Below are positions 9,999 to 18,794 of a DNA stretch of 36,216 bases, one piece after another. The stretch spans positions 1-36,216 of the forward strand of contig CALMHZ010000032.1 in the NCBI GenBank assembly GCA_937864125.1, in the 5' to 3' direction. Within the stretch, counting starts at the first letter, position 1; every line of letters starts with the position of its first letter. Under the pieces are notes generated by a model, which was given only the letters and a program-made list of their open reading frames with translations, had not been told where the DNA came from and did not search any database. Both the position numbers and the translations under genes were made by a program. The DNA comes from an uncultured bacterium. Lineage in GTDB: Bacteria; Patescibacteriota; Minisyncoccia; Moranbacterales; UBA1568.

Positions 9999-10467
9999 TT
10001 TTACTCCTCTGCTATAATTTTCTTTGCTTTATTAATAAAAATTATTGCTTCACTTGTAATAAGTATCTTACTTTGTTCCACGTGGAACATTATCCACGGT
10101 AAATAGTAATAAAATTTCAGAAAATTTATAAGATGCAATCAATTTGTTCCACGTGGAACAAATGCTATAATTTGAAAATACTTTTTCTTTAAAAAAATAA
10201 ACGATGGATCACTGGATATACTCACAAGGGACACAAAGAAAGTTTACCGTAATCATTCTTTCTTATTTTATAAGGTGCGCATGTTCCATGTGGAACATTA
10301 AATGTGCTTATACCAATAAAATTCAAGTCTCATTGTTCCACGTGGAACAATGAGATACTAAATTCTTCTTGAAATACCAACGCTATAGAATATGTTCCAC
10401 GTGGAACATTAGCTGTAGATTATTTTTCTATCACAGTAAGTAAAAGATAATTGTTCCACGTGGAACA
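9983..10467. promoter_or_regulatory. parS: cluster of seven parS-like palindromes (six perfect, one with 1 mismatch)
   Basis: TGTTCCACGTGGAACA at 9983-9998, 10074-10089, 10145-10160, 10334-10349, 10393-10408, 10452-10467; TGTTCCATGTGGAACA at 10282-10297. Confidence 0.85.
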
Positions 10468-10497
10468 TATATACTTGACATATTCTATATTTTATTG
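10452..10497. repeat. right arm of 46-bp perfect inverted repeat
   Basis: TGTTCCACGTGGAACATATATACTTGACATATTCTATATTTTATTG. Confidence 0.95.
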
Positions 10498-10503
10498 TAT
10501 AAT
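10475..10503 (+). promoter_or_regulatory. consensus sigma70-type promoter
   Basis: TTGACA (10475-10480), 17-bp spacer, TATAAT (10498-10503), upstream of tRNA-Ala. Confidence 0.75.
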
Positions 10504-10586
10504 ATAACATGGGGAGAAAATTATATGAAATTGACGCAAATATGAATACACGCTACCATATGGCATGACTTAAAATCCCGAATGCA

Positions 10587-10659
10587 GGGCCGTTGGCTCA
10601 GTTGGTAGAGCGCCTCCATGGCATGGAGGAGGTCACCGGTTCGAATCCGGTACGGTCCA
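10587..10659 (+). tRNA. tRNA-Ala (GGC)
   Basis: GGGCCGT...ACGGTCC; loop ATGGCAT; TTCGAAT. Confidence 0.95.
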
Positions 10660-10742
10660 CAAAGAGTCGTTATTCGAGGCCATTCGTATTTAAAAATCTC
10701 CGGATTGATTGCAGATGCTCCGCCATTCTTTTATATATTACA

Positions 10743-10817
10743 GCCCTTGTAGTTCAATGGATAGAACAGCCCCGTCCTAAGGGGTTGATGTGGGTTCGAT
10801 TCCTGCCAAGGGCACCA
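10743..10817 (+). tRNA. tRNA-Arg (CCT), CCA encoded
   Basis: GCCCTTG...CAAGGGC-ACCA; loop GTCCTAA. Confidence 0.9.
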
Positions 10818-11175
10818 TTTATTGGCCTATGGGCTTATAAGAGCGCCTCAGTAATAGCCATTGCCACCTACCATTCTCCCATGGTGCAGGAAAAAACAAT
10901 ACGCCTCGATCAAGAAAGGATGGAAGGATGCCCATCGCACATATTTCCCATGGCCTCGGTAGTGAAAACTCCCTTTCTCCCAGTCGGTTGTAAGCAAGGG
11001 AGCGAGTCGGGTTTCGATTGAGCGGGGGAGCCTTCACTCACTAGTGGGGGCTTCTTTTCTCTAAAGTCAGCGGGGGAGAGATTTCTCACCCAACCATTCC
11101 TCAAGTTTCCAAGAAGTGCTTTGACAAAAACATTGCTTTGCTTCACTATAGTATGATTTGCTATTCCTCCCTCCT

Positions 11176-11508
11176 ATGTCCAAACGCATCATACAAATAA
11201 ACGAGCTTCTGCGTGAACATATCGGGGATATCTTCGTACATGCCCTGAATCTTAAGCCGGGCGTACTTGCGACGATTACCAAAGTAGATACGACACCCGA
11301 TCTCCGCAGGGCAGATATCTTGGTAAGCGTGTTCCCGGAATCTGAGAGCGACTATGTGATGAATGCTTTAAAAAGAGAAAAATGGAAGATTCAAAAGGCC
11401 CTGTATGCGCGTTTGTACATGAAGCCGCTCCCGAAGCTTTCTTTTTTATTCGACCCGACCGCAAGCAAAGCCGATGAAATCGAACGGATTCTAAAAAGCT
11501 TAGAATAA
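11176..11508 (+). CDS. rbfA: 30S ribosome-binding factor A
   Basis: MSKRIIQINELLREHIGDIF...TITKVDTTPDLRRADILVSVFP...MKPLPKLSFLFD. Confidence 0.8.
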   Translation: MSKRIIQINELLREHIGDIFVHALNLKPGVLATITKVDTTPDLRRADILVSVFPESESDYVMNALKREKWKIQKALYARLYMKPLPKLSFLFDPTASKADEIERILKSLE

Positions 11509-11535
11509 AGCTTATTTAAGAGTTGTGCACGACTT

Positions 11536-12501
11536 ATGCAGGATTTCTCATCTGAATTCAAGAATCTCCACTATGTGATAAACAGAGCTGAGAGCATTTT
11601 GCTCTTTGCGCATACCAGACCTGACCCTGATACGGTAGGCGCGAATATCGCTTTGCGTGAATATATTCATTCTCTTGGCAAACGAGTCGATATCGCCTGT
11701 TTTGATAGACTTCCCGTCTTCGCAACCCAGCTTTTCCCGGACATCATCTTTCAAAATCCCGCTGAACTACCCATCCAGGGTTATGACGCCATCATCGCCT
11801 CCGACAGCGTGGATCGCGGATTCCAGCTTTTAAAGGAATCCTTCCAGGAAAAACAAGTTATCGCGCTCATCGATCATCATCCCAATATACAGATGACGGG
11901 TGACATCATTATCATCGATGACACCGTTTCCTCGTCATGCGAGCTGCTGTTTCATTTTTTCACAACAGAAAATATACCCCTTTCTCCTAAGATAGCCACG
12001 CCGCTTCTTATGGGCATTATCGGCGACACGGGGAGCATGCAACATTCCTGCACAAGCACTGCCACTCTTGAGGCCGTATCGACTCTTATACAAAAAGGCG
12101 GCCAATTGCAAAAAATTACTTCCGAAGTTTTTGCCAACAACACCCTTTCGACGCTCCAATTGTGGGGGAGAGCTCTTGCTCGCGCGCAAATAAACCAAGG
12201 GAATGGGATGATCTACTCAGCTATCACCGAACAGGACATAGCCGAGCTCGGCAATCCCTCCACGGAAGACATGTATATGGCCTCGACCCTTCTCAACGCG
12301 GTTCCTGATGCGAAGTTTTCGCTGCTTTTTTATCAAATAAAGCCGGGACTCATCCGGGGAAGCCTGCGCAGCGACCCCCATAAGCAGATGGATGTTTCCA
12401 CTATAGCTAAAGCATTGGGCGGGGGAGGACACGCGCTTGCAAGCGGATTTGAGATACCAGGAACGATCATCGAAACAACTGACGGGTGGGAAGTGCGCTA
12501 A
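11536..12501 (+). CDS. DHH/DHHA1 family phosphoesterase (NrnA-like)
   Basis: HTRPDPDTVGA, IDHHPN, GIIGDTGS, GGGGHALASGFEI. Confidence 0.88.
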   Translation: MQDFSSEFKNLHYVINRAESILLFAHTRPDPDTVGANIALREYIHSLGKRVDIACFDRLPVFATQLFPDIIFQNPAELPIQGYDAIIASDSVDRGFQLLKESFQEKQVIALIDHHPNIQMTGDIIIIDDTVSSSCELLFHFFTTENIPLSPKIATPLLMGIIGDTGSMQHSCTSTATLEAVSTLIQKGGQLQKITSEVFANNTLSTLQLWGRALARAQINQGNGMIYSAITEQDIAELGNPSTEDMYMASTLLNAVPDAKFSLLFYQIKPGLIRGSLRSDPHKQMDVSTIAKALGGGGHALASGFEIPGTIIETTDGWEVR

Positions 12502-12524
12502 TATATCATGTTTATACACGAGTT

Positions 12525-13157
12525 ATGAACATCCTTCCTTCGGCGCAATCGTCGCAATTGCTCTCCGACCTCAATCTTCGCATGGAGTCATCTTGCCAAT
12601 GCGAGCTGAAACATACCGCTACTCAGGCGGTTTTTGGTATGGGAAGCGTTGACGCTTCACTTTTTTTTATCGGGGAGGCACCGGGGAAAAACGAGGACAA
12701 GCTCGGAAAGCCATTCGTGGGCGCATCAGGAAAATTTCTTGATGAGATGTTGCGATCCATATCGATGCGAAGAGAAGACATATATATTACCAATATAGTG
12801 AAGTATCGCCCCCCTCTCAATCGAGATCCTTCCAAAAAAGAAGTGGCCGAATGCGCCCCGTGGCTCCAAGAAGAAATCCGATTGATACGCCCCGATATCA
12901 TTATCACCCTCGGAAGGCACGCGCTCAACTATTTTCTTCCCGAGGCCGTCATCTCACAGTCGCACGGACAGATATTCGACTGTCATATACCCGGCATCGG
13001 AACAAAAAAACTCTACGCCCTCTATCATCCCGCAGCGGCGCTTTACAATGGGGGAATGCGACAAACGCTCATCGAGGATTTCGGAAAGATTCCGGAGCTG
13101 CTCGAGGAAATAGGGAAAACAAAAAACCCCGGACAGGATCGACCTGTCGGGGGCTGA
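12525..13157 (+). CDS. uracil-DNA glycosylase, family 4-like
   Basis: FFIGEAPGKNEDKLGKPFVGASGKFLDEML, ITNIVKYRPPLNRDP, ALYHPAA. Confidence 0.85.
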   Translation: MNILPSAQSSQLLSDLNLRMESSCQCELKHTATQAVFGMGSVDASLFFIGEAPGKNEDKLGKPFVGASGKFLDEMLRSISMRREDIYITNIVKYRPPLNRDPSKKEVAECAPWLQEEIRLIRPDIIITLGRHALNYFLPEAVISQSHGQIFDCHIPGIGTKKLYALYHPAAALYNGGMRQTLIEDFGKIPELLEEIGKTKNPGQDRPVGG

Positions 13158-13162
13158 AGAAC

Positions 13163-14278
13163 TCAAGCGAATCGTTTGGAGGGGAGCGCTCCTTTCTGAT
13201 GACGATAATGACTCGTCTCCTTCTCGTCATAGTGGATAGAGGGCGGCTCGATCATGCGCTCATAGCTTATCTCGCCTATGAGCTGCCCCGGCTGGATATA
13301 CCAGTCCTCATGAGGCCATACCTCGAGCGTGATCCGTCTTCCTAGCCACCGCATGAGCACCTTCAGGATGAATGCCCAACCAGGATCGACGAACCCGGCG
13401 GCATGGATATCCGCATGGGCGAAGCGCTTGTTCACCGCTTTCACCTCGCAGGCGAACTCCGGGGGAACCACGACATGCTCTGCCGTACCCAGAATGTAAA
13501 ATTTTCCCTTTTTGAGAAGCGCCCCGCCTTTCTCATCGGCATACACTGGATCGAAGTAATCGATTATTTGCTGCACGGTGGAATAATCGACTATGCGCCG
13601 ATTCTCCTTGCAACACCATCCGATGATTTTCTTTGGACGGAGATCAAGCGACACTGCGAGCGCGCCATCCGAAGAGCAAGATACTTTCTCCCATGGAATC
13701 GGATCCCCATTTTCATCGAAAAATAGCGGCTGTTTCCGATAGAGCCCACGGATTTCCTCCCGATCGAGACGGGTGTCAGCAGTGAAAAATCTCACCTGCG
13801 AGAGCGTCTCGCGAGGATACATGCGCACCGGCATCACGGTCGGCGAGATAAGGAGCCATGGGTTCCTCGGCCTTTTCGTACATTCGTCTTTTCCTGTAGG
13901 AACGGAATCAAAGCCGTCGACGCCATCGCAAACCGTTCGGACAAGAAGCCCGTCCCGAGCGACCGAGGATTTCGGATTGCAGTATCCGTAGATATCGTCG
14001 GGAAGCGCGAGCGTCTCCTCGGTCCGGGCCAAATACATGGTCCCGGGTTCGAAGATATCGCCAGGATTCATCGGCGTCGCGCCCAAGGCTTCCATGAGCT
14101 CTCGGATCGACTGACCCCTGACCGGCGAGGCGGAGCTCGTAACCCGGTATGTCTCCTCGCTTATCGAAAGATCGAGCGAAGCCGGGTTCACATTTTCATC
14201 TCTCGCATTTTCTATTTTTCCATCGGCTATAAGTGACCGGATCATCCGGTCGGATAGAGTGCCAGCACCGAGTATCAT
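13163..14278 (-). CDS. dcd: 2'-deoxycytidine 5'-triphosphate deaminase-like, two-domain
   Basis: NPASLDLSI, GYCNPKSSVARDGLLVR, HVVVPPEFACEVKAVNKRFAHADIHAAGFVDPGW, PGQLIGEISYERM. Confidence 0.75.
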   Translation of the reverse strand: MILGAGTLSDRMIRSLIADGKIENARDENVNPASLDLSISEETYRVTSSASPVRGQSIRELMEALGATPMNPGDIFEPGTMYLARTEETLALPDDIYGYCNPKSSVARDGLLVRTVCDGVDGFDSVPTGKDECTKRPRNPWLLISPTVMPVRMYPRETLSQVRFFTADTRLDREEIRGLYRKQPLFFDENGDPIPWEKVSCSSDGALAVSLDLRPKKIIGWCCKENRRIVDYSTVQQIIDYFDPVYADEKGGALLKKGKFYILGTAEHVVVPPEFACEVKAVNKRFAHADIHAAGFVDPGWAFILKVLMRWLGRRITLEVWPHEDWYIQPGQLIGEISYERMIEPPSIHYDEKETSHYRHQKGALPSKRFA

Positions 14279-14397
14279 GTTCCTCTCCTTTTCTTTGGTT
14301 GTAAAAAAACTTCATGAAAGCCTAGCAGAAGGACGGTTTTTTGTACAGTTTCCGTTGACGCATGGGTTCCATTCTGATACCTTTGGTATGTTTCGAA

Positions 14398-14468
14398 GGT
14401 CCGATGGCCGAGCGGTTAGGCAAGGGTCTGCAAAACCCTGTACAGCGGTTCGACTCCGCTTCGGACCT
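14398..14468 (+). tRNA. tRNA-Cys (GCA)
   Basis: GGTCCGA...CGGACC; loop CTGCAAA. Confidence 0.93.
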
Positions 14469-14479
14469 CATGAATATTC

Positions 14480-14563
14480 GCCGCGGTGGTGGAATTGGTA
14501 GACACAGGAGACTTAAAATCTCCCGGCCGAAAGGCTATGCGAGTTCGATTCTCGCCTGCGGCA
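14480..14563 (+). tRNA. tRNA-Leu (TAA)
   Basis: GCCGCGG...CTGCGGC; loop CTTAAAA; long variable arm. Confidence 0.93.
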
Positions 14564-14570
14564 CACACAA

Positions 14571-14603
14571 AAACACCCCGACGCGCCATGCATCGGGGTG
14601 TTT
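14571..14603. terminator. bidirectional terminator
   Basis: AAACACCCCGA...TCGGGGTGTTT between convergent tRNA-Leu and the 3D-domain gene. Confidence 0.75.
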
Positions 14604-14615
14604 CGCTTTCTGGTC

Positions 14616-15194
14616 TTAATCCATGACCACTTCGGCCACGAGATTTCTCCGACCGAAAGAAAATGCTTCTTTTTTCGTTTCCATGTAGATATCGAACTTG
14701 TTTCCTTTGATAGCTCCGCCACGATCTTCGCACCGTAGCACGCCCACCCCTTCTATGGATACTTTGGCTCCGAAGGGGAATTCGGGAGGGCACGCGAGGG
14801 TTTGCTGTTTTTGGACCCGCAGCCCGGAAGCAGTGACCCCGTTACTGTTCCCGCATTCATCAGCGGAAGCGGTATAGGCGGAAGCATTCACTACGAATTT
14901 TCCTTGCGGAAGATTCTCCCATTTCTCAAGCTGTTTGGCTCTCCACTTGGCAAGGATGGTGTCTTCCAGTGTTTCCTTCCGACTCTGTTTTTGTGGTTGA
15001 GAAAAAATGACACTTTCCTTTGGCAATGCGAATGAAAGAGAAAACATATCCTCTCTCAAATTATACGGTCTTTTTTCTGAAATATATCGTATTCCACTGC
15101 CTTCAATGCTCAAGGCGCTTCCTTCAGCATTCGCGACGGACGCCCCGGAGAGAAAAAGTATCCCGAGGGCAAAAGACCAGTACTTGCTCCTCAT
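14616..15194 (-). CDS. secreted 3D-domain protein (RlpA/MltA-type barrel, cell-wall associated)
   Basis: MRSKYWSFALGILFLSGASVANA signal; FVVNASAYTASADECG...GVTASG...PFGAKVSIEGVG...CEDRGGAIKGNKFDIYM. Confidence 0.75.
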   Translation of the reverse strand: MRSKYWSFALGILFLSGASVANAEGSALSIEGSGIRYISEKRPYNLREDMFSLSFALPKESVIFSQPQKQSRKETLEDTILAKWRAKQLEKWENLPQGKFVVNASAYTASADECGNSNGVTASGLRVQKQQTLACPPEFPFGAKVSIEGVGVLRCEDRGGAIKGNKFDIYMETKKEAFSFGRRNLVAEVVMD

Positions 15195-15433
15195 AGAGTG
15201 TACACAATATTTAGTCAAATCGAACTGAGGATATGTCTCGAGATGAGTTACTTTCCCTCATACCTGAAGGATGATAACGGTACAATATAGCATATCTTTC
15301 TTATTTTGTCAATAGTATATTGAAGATTATCCCTTTTATAAAGCATAAAAATCAATATTTCAGGGGTTTTCATTGACAAAAAACCAAGCAGAACTCACCA
15401 TAGACACACTGTTCTTTTTGAAAAGGATTTCCC

Positions 15434-15775
15434 ATGAATGTGAAAGCCCCGATGATAAGCGATAAAGAGCGGATATCCCTGATGATTCAAGGAATGAATC
15501 CGGATATTTTCAAAAATGCATTTATTTTCATTGACACCGGGAATTGGGATGCGCTGCTTCCGAAAACCATACCTCCGGAAGATATAACCCGATTAAAAGG
15601 GATCATCGCGTCCACATCGGCAGGGCTCATCCGACTTGTCCTTATCGCGATAGCGCAAGACTATGTGTCCTTTCGCGATTTTCAAAGTCCCCACCTTCTT
15701 TCTATCCTAGAAGCCATGGAAGAAATCGCTACAAACATCGGATTTGAGGCATGGGCCATGGATCATTCAGCGTAA
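15434..15775 (+). CDS. hypothetical protein
   Basis: 113-aa ORF bounded by a terminator. Confidence 0.45.
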   Translation: MNVKAPMISDKERISLMIQGMNPDIFKNAFIFIDTGNWDALLPKTIPPEDITRLKGIIASTSAGLIRLVLIAIAQDYVSFRDFQSPHLLSILEAMEEIATNIGFEAWAMDHSA

Positions 15776-15779
15776 CTCG

Positions 15780-15807
15780 GCGCTCCGATATCACATCGGA
15801 GCGCTTT
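15780..15807 (+). terminator. rho-independent terminator
   Basis: GCGCTCCGAT-atcac-ATCGGAGCGC-TTTT. Confidence 0.75.
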
Positions 15808-15920
15808 TCCTTGCCTCAAGCGAGATAACACCACCTTGCCCCGGCCGGCCCGTTTACAAAAAAAGAAAACTGGTATATCCTTCTTTGTTATCCATAAAGC
15901 CATCAAGCGACCAAAAGCCT

Positions 15921-16538
15921 ATGAGCACCCATGCCTTCCTTATATTCTCAAGCGTAACGCTCGTCGCCATGGGATTCGTCCTTCTCCTCGGACCCGAATC
16001 GTGGTTTCCGAATTTCTACAGCCCTGTTTTCATGGGCATCATCGCGATCATTTCCCCGCTTTTGATTCAGCTCCCGCAATTCATTCTTACAAAAAGCACT
16101 CCGAAGAAAAGAAAGCTTATCCTGCAGATGCGCACCGTAATAGCGGCCGCGCTCCTCATCAACTTCGGCGGAGAGCTCGGCTTGTTCCAATTGTACAAAT
16201 ACGGATTCGAATATGATAAATTCGCACACTTTGTCGTTTGTATGACCTTCGCGTTCATTCTCGGCGAGTCATTGCGGGAATGGGAGAATCTTCACTCCAA
16301 AAAACTGATGTTGACGGTGTTTTTCATTGTCTTCGCCTCCGGAATCGTATGGGAACTATTCGAGGCCGCCTCGGATTACCTTTTCAAAACCCAAGAGTGG
16401 GGAGTATATGGGGAGCATCTTCTTATCGACACTTCCACAGACATAATCTTTGATGCCATGGGTGCTCTTGCTGGCATTATCATTTTCAAGATTCCTAAAA
16501 GGCGAAGCGGCGCATTGAGAGAAAAATCTTCCGAGTGA
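15921..16538 (+). CDS. integral membrane protein, YjdF/DUF2238-like
   Basis: Multiple TM segments with YDKFAHFVVCM, GIVWELFEAASDY, DTSTDIIFDAMGAL. Confidence 0.6.
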   Translation: MSTHAFLIFSSVTLVAMGFVLLLGPESWFPNFYSPVFMGIIAIISPLLIQLPQFILTKSTPKKRKLILQMRTVIAAALLINFGGELGLFQLYKYGFEYDKFAHFVVCMTFAFILGESLREWENLHSKKLMLTVFFIVFASGIVWELFEAASDYLFKTQEWGVYGEHLLIDTSTDIIFDAMGALAGIIIFKIPKRRSGALREKSSE

Positions 16539-16636
16539 TACAAAAACCGCACATAAGGGAGGCGGTCATGTGTATGTTCTTAGAGCTAGCTGGTACATGT
16601 GGTTTGAACCAATTTATCCGAATAGATCAGCGACAC

Positions 16637-17323
16637 CTAGAAACCCTTAAAACCTTTGGGTGCTATGCCAATATACGCCGTGATTTTCTCATCTCCCGTC
16701 CCAGCAAATGCCAGGGAACGCATGCAGCCATCATCGATGTGACCCTTCATTTTTTTCATTCCTTTTCGGGCGTTCTTGATCGTTCCATCAGAAAGAATAA
16801 TGGGAAGCAGATACTTCTGCTTTTTAATAATATTTTTGATCTCCAATATCTTCGGCACTACACGCATTGCTCGTATTCTTGAGTATCGAGCATTCTTCTT
16901 ATTTATTTCTTCAAAAAGTATCCTGGCCGTATCTTTTACCGATCCGCGAGTCCATGACAGGGGGGCTCCTCCAGCCCCTCTCCATACCCCTACTTCGGAG
17001 ACATCAACGACTCCCTTGTACCATTCCACCGTATCATATGCCTTTAGTCTCTTTTTATACTCAGTGGAAATGATATGATCTAGCTGACCCTCCCCCAACT
17101 TCATCACTTCTTCGGTCTGTGCTTTGATATTGGCAATGATCGTTTTTTTGGATGGCTTGATCATGTGTTTTTTAACAGCGTCCTTGCGCATTCGTTTTGA
17201 GGTAAACCGCTGCGACAAAACAAAACACCGCTTAGCCTCCAATCGACTTACTTTTTTCAATAATTCCATATATTCCCAGATAAACTCAATGAAATCATAC
17301 CATACAAATAAAGAGGATTTCAC
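16637..17323 (-). CDS. hypothetical basic protein
   Basis: 228-aa ORF; start may be internal (17269). Confidence 0.45.
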   Translation of the reverse strand: MKSSLFVWYDFIEFIWEYMELLKKVSRLEAKRCFVLSQRFTSKRMRKDAVKKHMIKPSKKTIIANIKAQTEEVMKLGEGQLDHIISTEYKKRLKAYDTVEWYKGVVDVSEVGVWRGAGGAPLSWTRGSVKDTARILFEEINKKNARYSRIRAMRVVPKILEIKNIIKKQKYLLPIILSDGTIKNARKGMKKMKGHIDDGCMRSLAFAGTGDEKITAYIGIAPKGFKGF

Positions 17324-17419
17324 CTCTTTTCTGAAACCAAGTAGTTAAATGGAGTCCTTTTGATTGCTTTTGAACTGGTTGATACACAGCGTTAGAACTG
17401 TTTTCTTATAAAAATAAAG

Positions 17420-17451
17420 ACCGCCGAGAGCTACGAGGAGCTTTCGGCGGT
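17420..17451 (-). terminator. rho-independent terminator for the lipoprotein gene
   Basis: 13-bp stem ACCGCCGAGAGCT/AGCTTTCGGCGGT; T-rich tail on the minus strand. Confidence 0.7.
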
Positions 17452-17484
17452 TGTAATCTAGAAAATCCACGTGGGCAATTCCTA

Positions 17485-17805
17485 TTACTTCAGTTGGAAG
17501 ATGGATAGCGCTTTGAGCTCCTCTTCTGTGGTCCCAATATCCTCAGGTCGTAATCCACCGTCATTCAGGAAGTAACGCAACGGCTCCACATTTCCTCCTT
17601 CAGTTGGGTATTTATTCCTAGCACGCTCCAGATAAAACAGGGCTGTTGTCCGTGCCAGTTCACGGCGTTCCTTGCTATTGTCTGGATAAGGAGTCCCAAA
17701 AAGTCCTCCTTTACCCTCGAAGTCACTCCCAGTGAGCAGCCGCGCGTGATAGCAACCGCTGAGCGACGAAGTGGCTATCACTATTAACAAAAGTCGTAAA
17801 AACAT
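17485..17805 (-). CDS. small lipoprotein
   Basis: MFLRLLLIVIATSSLSGC lipobox. Confidence 0.6.
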   Translation of the reverse strand: MFLRLLLIVIATSSLSGCYHARLLTGSDFEGKGGLFGTPYPDNSKERRELARTTALFYLERARNKYPTEGGNVEPLRYFLNDGGLRPEDIGTTEEELKALSIFQLK

Positions 17806-17950
17806 GGCTATACCCCTATGATGGATGGCTATCTAAAAACCAAAATTGTTAAAGAGATGTCGATAAAGTCTCGACTGCGCATAATAGCATATTTTTACTG
17901 CTTTGTCCATACAAAAAAGAGGCTAAAATAAGCCTCTTTTTTAAACCTGA

Positions 17951-18021
17951 GCGGGTAAGGGGAGTCGAACCCCTATCTAGTCCTTGGCAAGGACTCATAA
18001 TAGCCGCTATACGATACCCGC
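17951..18021 (-). tRNA. tRNA-Gly (GCC)
   Basis: Reverse complement GCGGGTA...TACCCGC; loop TTGCCAA. Confidence 0.93.
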
Positions 18022-18109
18022 TTATTTTGGCTCACATACAACCATACAACCAAAGGCTTTCTCTCTCTCTTTTCCTCCTGGCTTCTACAATCGCCTTTCC
18101 GTTCTTCTG

Positions 18110-18181
18110 TGGGACTGGCTGGGATCGGACCAGCGACCAAGCGGTTATGAGCCGCGCGCTCTACCACTGAGCTACAGTCCC
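18110..18181 (-). tRNA. tRNA with CAT anticodon (elongator Met or Ile2)
   Basis: GGGACTG...CAGTCCC; loop CTCATAA; paired 1-72, so not a typical initiator. Confidence 0.88.
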
Positions 18182-18200
18182 TTGTTTCAACCGCTCTTCC

Positions 18201-18275
18201 TGGTGCCGGGGGGCAGAATTGAACTGCCGACACGAGGATTTTCAGTCCTCTGCTCTACCACTGAGCTACCCCGGC
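18201..18275 (-). tRNA. tRNA-Phe (GAA), CCA encoded
   Basis: GCCGGGG...CCCCGGC-ACCA; loop CTGAAAA. Confidence 0.93.
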
Positions 18276-18370
18276 TCTTCCCGATACAAAAGACATTGTA
18301 TCGTACTCGGGGAAAAAATCAATCCTGTTTCCTGTCGAACACGACAAGTGAGCGGGCCTTCGTATTTTCC

Positions 18371-18447
18371 TGGTGCACGCTCGAGGACTCGAACCTCGGA
18401 CCCTCTCGGTGTAAACGAGATGCTCTAACCAACTGAGCTAAGCGTGC
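18371..18447 (-). tRNA. tRNA-Val (TAC), CCA encoded
   Basis: GCACGCT...AGCGTGC-ACCA; loop TTTACAC. Confidence 0.93.
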
Positions 18448-18494
18448 GGATGCACTTTTCATTATAACCAAGAAAGCTGGCGATTGCCAGCTTT

Positions 18495-18522
18495 CGTTCA
18501 TTTGTGCCCAAGAGAGGACTCG
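18495..18522 (-). repeat. partial duplicate of the tRNA-Leu(GAG) 3' end plus flank
   Basis: CGTTCATTTGTGCCCAAGAGAGGACTCG matches 18672-18699 at 27/28 positions. Confidence 0.85.
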
Positions 18523-18681
18523 GTCACGAGTAAATTTCCTGACGGAAATTTCTCTCGACCCCGCCTCGCGGCGCTCGCCTCCCACCAAAGGCGGGAACTC
18601 ACGCATCGCTCCGGCCTTCTCGCCCTCACGCGAGCCAGGCAGCTGGCTCGCTTCCTGTCCCACATTTACTGCGTTCATTTG

Positions 18682-18765
18682 TGCCCAGGAGAGGACTCGA
18701 ACCTCCAATCCCTTGCGAGAACTAGCACCTCAAGCTAGCGCGTATACCAATTCCGCCACCTGGGC
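18682..18765 (-). tRNA. tRNA-Leu (GAG)
   Basis: GCCCAGG...CCTGGGC; loop TTGAGGT; long variable arm. Confidence 0.93.
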
Positions 18766-18794
18766 ATCTTCGAGAGGACAAAGCGCGCTCTCTT

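Noticed and set aside
10090-10098. oriC based on DnaA-box-like TTATCCACG
   Set aside because: Only a single near-match here (another isolated one near 19438); no box cluster or DUE layout.
9983-10467. CRISPR array
   Set aside because: Repeats are 16-bp palindromes with irregular 36-121 bp AT-rich gaps and no cas genes; parS-type sites fit better.
10593-11021. 142-aa ORF across tRNA genes
   Set aside because: Overlaps tRNA-Ala and tRNA-Arg; translation of tRNA sequence, not a gene.
18319-18708. 129-aa ORF in the tRNA cluster
   Set aside because: Spans tRNA-Val, the duplicated tRNA-Leu end and tRNA-Leu; its repeated VLSWAQMN is just the DNA duplication.
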